A stretch of 64,000 bases of DNA, from assembly GCA_017552325.1 (NCBI GenBank), contig JAFZQE010000047.1:1-64000 (forward strand), in the 5' to 3' direction. Under the pieces are notes generated by a model. That model was not told where the DNA came from. It ran no database searches and worked only from the letters and a program-made list of their open reading frames with translations. A program made the translations under genes and the position numbers. The DNA comes from Oscillospiraceae bacterium (GTDB lineage Bacteria; Bacillota; Clostridia; Oscillospirales; Oscillospiraceae). Positions 59,118-64,000 of the stretch are shown here, one piece after another. The first letter of the stretch is position 1, and each line of letters opens with the position of its first letter.

Positions 59118-59714
59118 TTATTTTCGAAGTTCCTTCGGATAGTAAAAATAATAGTCCAATTCTTCTTCCAGGTCGTTGATTTCATCCACTTCGTGGTCGT
59201 TATAGCTGGCATACAGAATCCTGTGCGCTTCATCGTCAAAGCCGATGAACAGATTATTTTTGACTCTTTCGCGCGGGTCCCCATCCTCGTTCAGCTGCAC
59301 CGGCCGGACGAAAAAGCCGTTCCAGTCCGCATCGACGTCCCGGAAGTTCTCCGTCGTCTCCGTGAGAAATTCATATCGCTCCAGGATCGCTTCCTTCTGC
59401 CTTTCATAAGCGTCCGCGTCGTAATCCAGAAACAGGGCGTAGGCGTTGAAGGAAAACATGCTCCTGTGCCTTCTCACGGAGACTCTGCCTCCGCTGTATT
59501 CGCCGCAATCGGCCAGGGCCGGCATATTGTCTTTCCCGCCGTCGTCAAAGCGGTCGTCGATGTTCAGATAGGAGTCATACAGCGTCAGGTCGTCCGACGA
59601 CTGGTTTTTTGTCAGGCCGTGAAACAGCAGAAAGAAGTACAGTCCGACAGCCAGAACGGCCAGCCCAAGCGCCGTGATCAGCACGATCTTGACGGTTTTC
59701 CATGTTATTTTCAT
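59118..59714 (-). CDS. Membrane-anchored protein of unknown function
   Basis: I do not recognise this 198-residue protein. It has an N-terminal membrane segment (about residues 8-30, VKIVLITALGLAVLAVGLYF) and an acidic outside domain rich in Asp, Glu, Tyr and Phe (DDRFDDGGKDNMPALADCGE), ending YYFYYPKELRK. Base use is less GC-rich than in its neighbours (many AAA, GAA, TAT codons), which may mean recent acquisition. ATG at 59714 follows AAAGGAG; an upstream extension would run through the recO region and is rejected. It lies before mutS2. Confidence 0.75.
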   Translation of the reverse strand: MKITWKTVKIVLITALGLAVLAVGLYFFLLFHGLTKNQSSDDLTLYDSYLNIDDRFDDGGKDNMPALADCGEYSGGRVSVRRHRSMFSFNAYALFLDYDADAYERQKEAILERYEFLTETTENFRDVDADWNGFFVRPVQLNEDGDPRERVKNNLFIGFDDEAHRILYASYNDHEVDEINDLEEELDYYFYYPKELRK

Positions 59715-59759
59715 CTTATGTTCTCCTTTTTTCATTTTGTTCGCCGGTTTTTCCCGACA

Positions 59760-59935
59760 GCAGTCTTCAACCATATAACGATTCAGACTGCCCCCGGGTT
59801 GCGGCCATAATAAAAAAAGATCGAAGCTGGTCTTTTCAGCCGGAGATTGGCAATTCTCCCCCTCTGATCTTTCGGGAGGGGCAAGCCCCTCCCATACGGA
59901 TGGGAGGGCGGTTTTTCCCGCCGACAGAGCGGTTT
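59760..59935 (-). other. recO-downstream gap with several hairpins
   Basis: The 221-base gap between recO and the unknown gene carries the strong inverted repeat GGGAGGGGC/GCCCCTCCC (59874-59893), a weaker stem AGATC...GATCT whose minus-strand end is a T7 run (59813-59819), and GCAGTCT/AGACTGC around an A/T-rich loop (59760-59791). At least one of the first two is likely the recO terminator; the last may overlap the promoter of the following gene. Confidence 0.45.
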
Positions 59936-60676
59936 TTACTTCATCCGCACCTGTTTGTAGTATTCCAGCGTGCCGAAGCGGCGCTCGGTCTGCCGCAGCA
60001 GAAAGGCCTCCGCCGCGTAGGCAAGCCGGTCGGCCGCCTCGCCCTCCAGCGAGAAGGAAAACAGCTTCTTCGGCGGCGCGGCAAGGATATAGCGCATCGC
60101 GGCGAGCGAGGCAGGGCAGAGCGGCGCCGTTTCGCCGCCGTGCGGACAGGTGCCGCAGACGACGCAGCCCTCCTTCAGGCTGAAGAGGGGCCTCACCGGC
60201 TCGTTCCCGCAGCTCGCGCATGCCGAGAGCTCCGGCTCGTAGCCCGCTAGGCTCATCAGACGCAGCTCGAAGGCGGCCTTGAGCTTCCAGGGCTCGTGCA
60301 GGCCGCGGCTGAGCGCGTACAGCGCGTTGAGCCCGAGCTGCAGCAGCGCCGGGTCGGGCTGATCCTCGACGGAGAGCGCCTCGAGGCACTCGGCAAAATA
60401 CGCGCCGAGCGCGAAGGCCTCCAGATCGGCGCGCAACCCGTCGAAGCCCTCGACGACGATGGCCTCGTTGACCGTCCACTTGCCGCGGTTGCCGAAAAGC
60501 GTCATCTCCGACCAGGTCAGCTGCTGGGTCGCAGCGGCCGTGCGGCTCGATTTTCGCAGCGCGCCGCGTGCCTTGGCCGTGATCTTCCCTTCGCTCTCCG
60601 TCAGCAGCGTCAGGATCCGGTCGGCCTCCTTGTAGCGCACCTCGCGCAGCACCAATGCTTTTGTCGTGTTGAACAT
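59936..60676 (-). CDS. recO: DNA repair protein RecO
   Basis: RecO loads RecA with RecR and anneals single strands. The 246-residue protein starts TTKALVLREVRYKEADRILT, the typical OB-fold N-terminus, and has a C-terminal zinc-binding domain with CASCGNE and CVVCGTCPHGG cysteines. The ATG at 60676 fits family alignment, but it has no ribosome binding site; a TATAGT box lies only 13 bases upstream, so the message may be nearly leaderless. It follows yqzL by 58 bases. Confidence 0.92.
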   Translation of the reverse strand: MFNTTKALVLREVRYKEADRILTLLTESEGKITAKARGALRKSSRTAAATQQLTWSEMTLFGNRGKWTVNEAIVVEGFDGLRADLEAFALGAYFAECLEALSVEDQPDPALLQLGLNALYALSRGLHEPWKLKAAFELRLMSLAGYEPELSACASCGNEPVRPLFSLKEGCVVCGTCPHGGETAPLCPASLAAMRYILAAPPKKLFSFSLEGEAADRLAYAAEAFLLRQTERRFGTLEYYKQVRMK

Positions 60677-60734
60677 GTTGTTATGGAAACTATAATATGT
60701 TAATAATATTATGTCTTCTGTTTTATGTAACTTA

Positions 60735-60881
60735 TCAGTCCAGAGGACGGGGCTGATCCTCCGTCCTCTGCTTCGTCTTTTCATTCATCTGACGCGGCTC
60801 CTGCTCCAGCCTTCTGGCCAACAGGTAGCATAGCGGGTCGCCGGTCTCGACAAAGCTGCGCCAGATCCCGCTGCTGTCCAT
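60735..60881 (-). CDS. yqzL: YqzL-like small protein
   Basis: A 48-residue protein. SSGIWRSFVETGDPLCYLLA matches the YqzL pattern W..F..TG....YLL, and the gene lies between era and recO as in Bacillus (era-yqzL-recO). Function unknown. The ATG at 60881 with AGAGGTGATC ahead of it was chosen; the tail EPRQMNEKTKQRTEDQPRPLD is hydrophilic. Confidence 0.82.
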   Translation of the reverse strand: MDSSGIWRSFVETGDPLCYLLARRLEQEPRQMNEKTKQRTEDQPRPLD

Positions 60882-60953
60882 GTCGATCACCTCTGGCTTT
60901 AGTATCTGCCAAACAGAGGCGATCTGACATAGCAAAAACAGGAATTGAACGCG

Positions 60954-61196
60954 TCAGTCCGCGTTCTCCCCGATCCCGTCCGGCTGGAAGAGCTCTTCCA
61001 GCAGCTCCTGCGCCTGCCTGAGTTTTTCTTCCGGGACGCATACCTTCAGGCGCTCCGGCGTACCGGTGCGCATCGAGAAGCCGGCGCCCACCACGGGCAC
61101 GGCGGTGCAGAAAACGTCGTTATCCTTCAGCACCTCCATCAGCATCTCGGCCCACATGGCCTCTTTTTCCGTCAGGATCACAAATCCGCTGTCCAT
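60954..61196 (-). CDS. DUF2007-type small protein
   Basis: An 80-residue protein with the PF09413 (DUF2007, putative signal transducing protein) layout: FVILTEKEAMWAEMLMEVLK, then PVVGAGFSMRTGT and RLKVCVPEEKLRQAQELLEE. This domain is a small alpha/beta fold of unknown role. It lies between era and yqzL, 43 bases behind era. Confidence 0.82.
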   Translation of the reverse strand: MDSGFVILTEKEAMWAEMLMEVLKDNDVFCTAVPVVGAGFSMRTGTPERLKVCVPEEKLRQAQELLEELFQPDGIGENAD

Positions 61197-61239
61197 GGTT
61201 TACTCCTTTCTCCCAAGCACTGCGCACCAAGCATTACAC

Positions 61240-62133
61240 TCACTCGTTTGTAAAACCGAAATTCCGCAGCAGGCCGACCGAATCGCGCCAGTTTTCCTTG
61301 ACCTTGACCCAGGTCTGCAGATAGACCTTCGTGCCGAGGAAGGCCTCGATATCGGCGCGCGCCAGCTCCCCGATCTTTTTCAGCATCGCGCCATTCTTGC
61401 CGATGATGATGCCCTTGTGGCTGTCCTTCTCGCAGTAGATCGTGGCCTCCAGCTCGACGACACCGTCCTCGCGCTCGGTAAAGCGCGTCAGCTCCACGGC
61501 CGTGCCGTGCGGGATCTCCTTGTCCAGGCACTGCAGCAGCTTCTCGCGCAGCAGCTCCGCGCAGATCTGGCGCTCCGGCTGGTCGGTGATCATGTCGTCC
61601 GGGAAGAAGTGCGGGCCCTCGGCGGCAAGCTTGTCCATCTCGTCGAAGAGCTCGTCCAGGCCCTCGCCGGTCTTTGCCGAGACCGGGATGACGGCCTCGA
61701 AGTCGTAGAGCGGCGCGTAGGCGGCGATGACCTCGAGCAGACGGCTGCGCTCGACGGTGTCGATCTTGTTGATGACGAGGATCACAGGCGCGCCGCCCTC
61801 GCGCAGGCGCTCCAGCAGCGCCTCCTCCTGCGGCCCGACCGCCGCCACCGGCTCGACCAGCAGCAGCACGCCGTCCACGTCGGCCACGCTCTCGCGCACA
61901 ACATTCACCATGTAATCGCCCAGCTTCGTACGGGGCCGGTGAAAACCCGGCGTGTCCATCAGCACGAACTGCGTCGCGCCGCGGCTGACGATGCCGGTGA
62001 TGCGGCTGCGCGTGGTCTGGGGCTTGTTCGATACGATGGCGATCTTCTCACCCACCAGGGCGTTCGTCAGCGTCGATTTGCCGACGTTCGGCCGTCCGCA
62101 GACGGTGATCATCGCAGATTTCGTCGTTTCCAT
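61240..62133 (-). CDS. era: GTPase Era
   Basis: Era binds the 3' end of 16S rRNA and helps 30S assembly. The 297-residue protein has GRPNVGKSTLTNALVGEKIA (G1), RITGIVSRG (G2), MDTPGFH (G3), NKID (G4), and a C-terminal KH domain with EKDSHKGIIIGKNGAMLKKI. Its start lies 1 base behind the ybeY stop. Confidence 0.97.
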   Translation of the reverse strand: METTKSAMITVCGRPNVGKSTLTNALVGEKIAIVSNKPQTTRSRITGIVSRGATQFVLMDTPGFHRPRTKLGDYMVNVVRESVADVDGVLLLVEPVAAVGPQEEALLERLREGGAPVILVINKIDTVERSRLLEVIAAYAPLYDFEAVIPVSAKTGEGLDELFDEMDKLAAEGPHFFPDDMITDQPERQICAELLREKLLQCLDKEIPHGTAVELTRFTEREDGVVELEATIYCEKDSHKGIIIGKNGAMLKKIGELARADIEAFLGTKVYLQTWVKVKENWRDSVGLLRNFGFTNE

Positions 62134-62134
62134 G

Positions 62135-62614
62135 TCAGTCCTTGTCCCCCATGATCTGTTTTTCTCTCGCGCGCATCTGCTTTTTCATCGCGCCTTCGTC
62201 CAGATGGTCGTAGCCGAGCAGATGCAGCACGGAATGGACGGTCAGATACTCGATCTCCCGCTCGTAGCCGTGGCCGAATTCCTCGCCCTGCGCCTCGCAG
62301 CGCGGCACGGAGATCATCATGTCCCCCAGCAGCGCAGCCCCGGTCTCGGGGTCTGTCTCGCAGTCGGCGGGATCGAAGGCGCCGGGCGTCAGCTCGTTGA
62401 GCGGAAAGCTCAGCACGTCGGTGGCGCTGTCGACGCCGCGGAACTCCCGGTTGACGCGGCGGATGCCCTCGTCGTCGGTTAACATAACGCTTATGATCGC
62501 CTTTTCCACGCCCTCGGCGCGCAGGGCCGCGGCCGCGGCCCGTTTGATGTGCGCGGCGGAATTGTTGTGCCCGAGATTTTTCTTCTCGCGGCTCACACAG
62601 ATCTCATAGTTCAT
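62135..62614 (-). CDS. ybeY: rRNA maturation endoribonuclease YbeY
   Basis: YbeY is a zinc-dependent endoribonuclease for 16S rRNA 3'-end maturation and quality control. The 159-residue protein has the zinc site HSVLHLLGYDHLDEG (HxxxHxxGYDH), and NREFRGVDSATDVLSFPL. It follows phoH by 5 bases; dgkA and cdd, common at this place, are absent. Confidence 0.96.
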   Translation of the reverse strand: MNYEICVSREKKNLGHNNSAAHIKRAAAAALRAEGVEKAIISVMLTDDEGIRRVNREFRGVDSATDVLSFPLNELTPGAFDPADCETDPETGAALLGDMMISVPRCEAQGEEFGHGYEREIEYLTVHSVLHLLGYDHLDEGAMKKQMRAREKQIMGDKD

Positions 62615-62619
62615 GGCGT

Positions 62620-63627
<1,008 letters not shown>

Positions 63628-63653
63628 GTCGATCCCTTTCTGTTTCTGTAGGA

Positions 63654-64000
63654 TTATTGTGTTATGTCAACCGGTTGGGCGATGTTTTCCAGGCAGTGCG
63701 CCCGCAGCGTGACGACGGTCACGCCGCCGAGCTCGGCTGTGCTGAGCTCCGCCGAGAGGATCTGTCCGTCGATCCGCTCCGCGAGCGAGGCGATCAGCCG
63801 CTGGCCGAGCTCCTCGGCGCCGCCGCGGCTTTCCTCCGTCCCGCCGTAAGGATGAAGCTCCTCGCGGACGAGCGTGAGCGGCAGGCGGAAGAGCCCATCA
63901 ATCCCCAAGTTATATTCATGCACGATTTTATCACAGCCGTCAATAGCTTTTCCACCATTTTGATAAAAATTGATCCGCTTTTTCCCGATTTTGAGCGCCA
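63654..64000 (-). CDS. yqfD: Sporulation protein YqfD, C-terminal part (5' end cut by window edge)
   Basis: The frame continues beyond the right edge of the window: upstream of the apparent GTG start at 63923 it reads ALKIGKKRINFYQNGGKAID and then DKIVHEYNLGIDGLFRLPLT without a stop, so the GTG is not the start. The region matches the outer domain end of YqfD (pattern ...IGKxKI...P, then LP...E and a final VxxHCLENIAxPxxI), and the order yqfD-phoH-ybeY-era supports it. YqfD proteins are sporulation-linked membrane proteins of unknown mechanism. Confidence 0.8.
   Translation of the reverse strand, partial: ALKIGKKRINFYQNGGKAIDGCDKIVHEYNLGIDGLFRLPLTLVREELHPYGGTEESRGGAEELGQRLIASLAERIDGQILSAELSTAELGGVTVVTLRAHCLENIAQPVDITQ

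Noticed and set aside
59715..60479. Upstream extension of the unknown membrane protein to about 453 residues
   Set aside because: The extension is out-of-frame recO sequence; a strong ribosome binding site stands before the ATG at 59714.

Overview
The window is 64 kb of a GC-rich, endospore-forming member of the Clostridia, most likely an Oscillospiraceae-type gut bacterium. Support comes from a complete sporulation sigma factor gene (sigK), a BofA-like gene, a YqfD-like gene, a SpoVD-type penicillin-binding protein, a meso-diaminopimelate-type murE (DNPR motif), a six-subunit-style Rnf operon, strong AGGAGG ribosome binding sites, sigma-A promoters with 17-bp spacers, and the Firmicutes order era-yqzL-recO. 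Taxonomy is inferred from gene content only. Almost everything is on the minus strand. No rRNA, functional tRNA, CRISPR array, phage or transposase gene was seen, and no gene-free gap exceeds 300 bases.

Layout. 1-0.9 kb: end of enolase and a BofA-like gene (plus). 0.9-4.9 kb: murF-HAD phosphatase-hydrolase operon (minus) facing an exonuclease (plus). 4.9-5.7 kb: an XRE regulator fused to cysteine-bearing 15-residue repeats. 5.8-13.5 kb: an electron-transfer operon with a two-repeat lipoprotein, ApbE, RnfC, RnfD, a double-FMN RnfG, RnfE, RnfA, a NusG-II protein and a Gx transporter; RnfB is not present. 13.7-29.9 kb: the translation operon rimP-nusA-rnpM-ylxQ-infB ... rbfA-nrnA-truB-ribF, split in the middle by an 8-kb insert holding an O-antigen-ligase-like protein and two paralogous secreted LRR/Ig proteins. 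30-37 kb: a VanY peptidase and a full shikimate operon (aroF-aroB-aroA-aroC-[chorismate mutase/aroE/aroK fusion]-aroQ). 37.3-40 kb: sigK, a THEP1-like protein without a P-loop, a His-rich CsoR-family repressor and a YihY/BrkB protein. 40-52.7 kb: the division/wall cluster mraZ-rsmH-ftsL-spoVD-murE-mraY-ftsW-murG-murA-divIB-ftsZ, lacking murD and ftsA. 52.7-56 kb: uvrC-rsmD-coaD and a coiled-coil protein. 56-64 kb: HPr, mutS2, recO, yqzL, era, ybeY, phoH and the end of yqfD.

How the parts connect. RibF makes FMN/FAD, ApbE attaches FMN outside the membrane, and the Rnf/Eet-like subunits carry predicted flavin attachment motifs, so 5.8-16 kb reads as a flavin-based electron export module next to its cofactor supply. 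MurF, the mur genes, FtsW and SpoVD build and insert peptidoglycan precursors; VanY may trim the product. SigK with BofA belongs to late mother-cell control in sporulation.

The two observations I rate highest are the hybrid Rnf/Eet operon without RnfB, and a pair of ~140-bp intergenic elements (27336-27475 and 44717-44859, opposite orientation) whose predicted stems are kept by compensatory base changes. All domain and promoter calls were made by eye, without database searches or folding programs.
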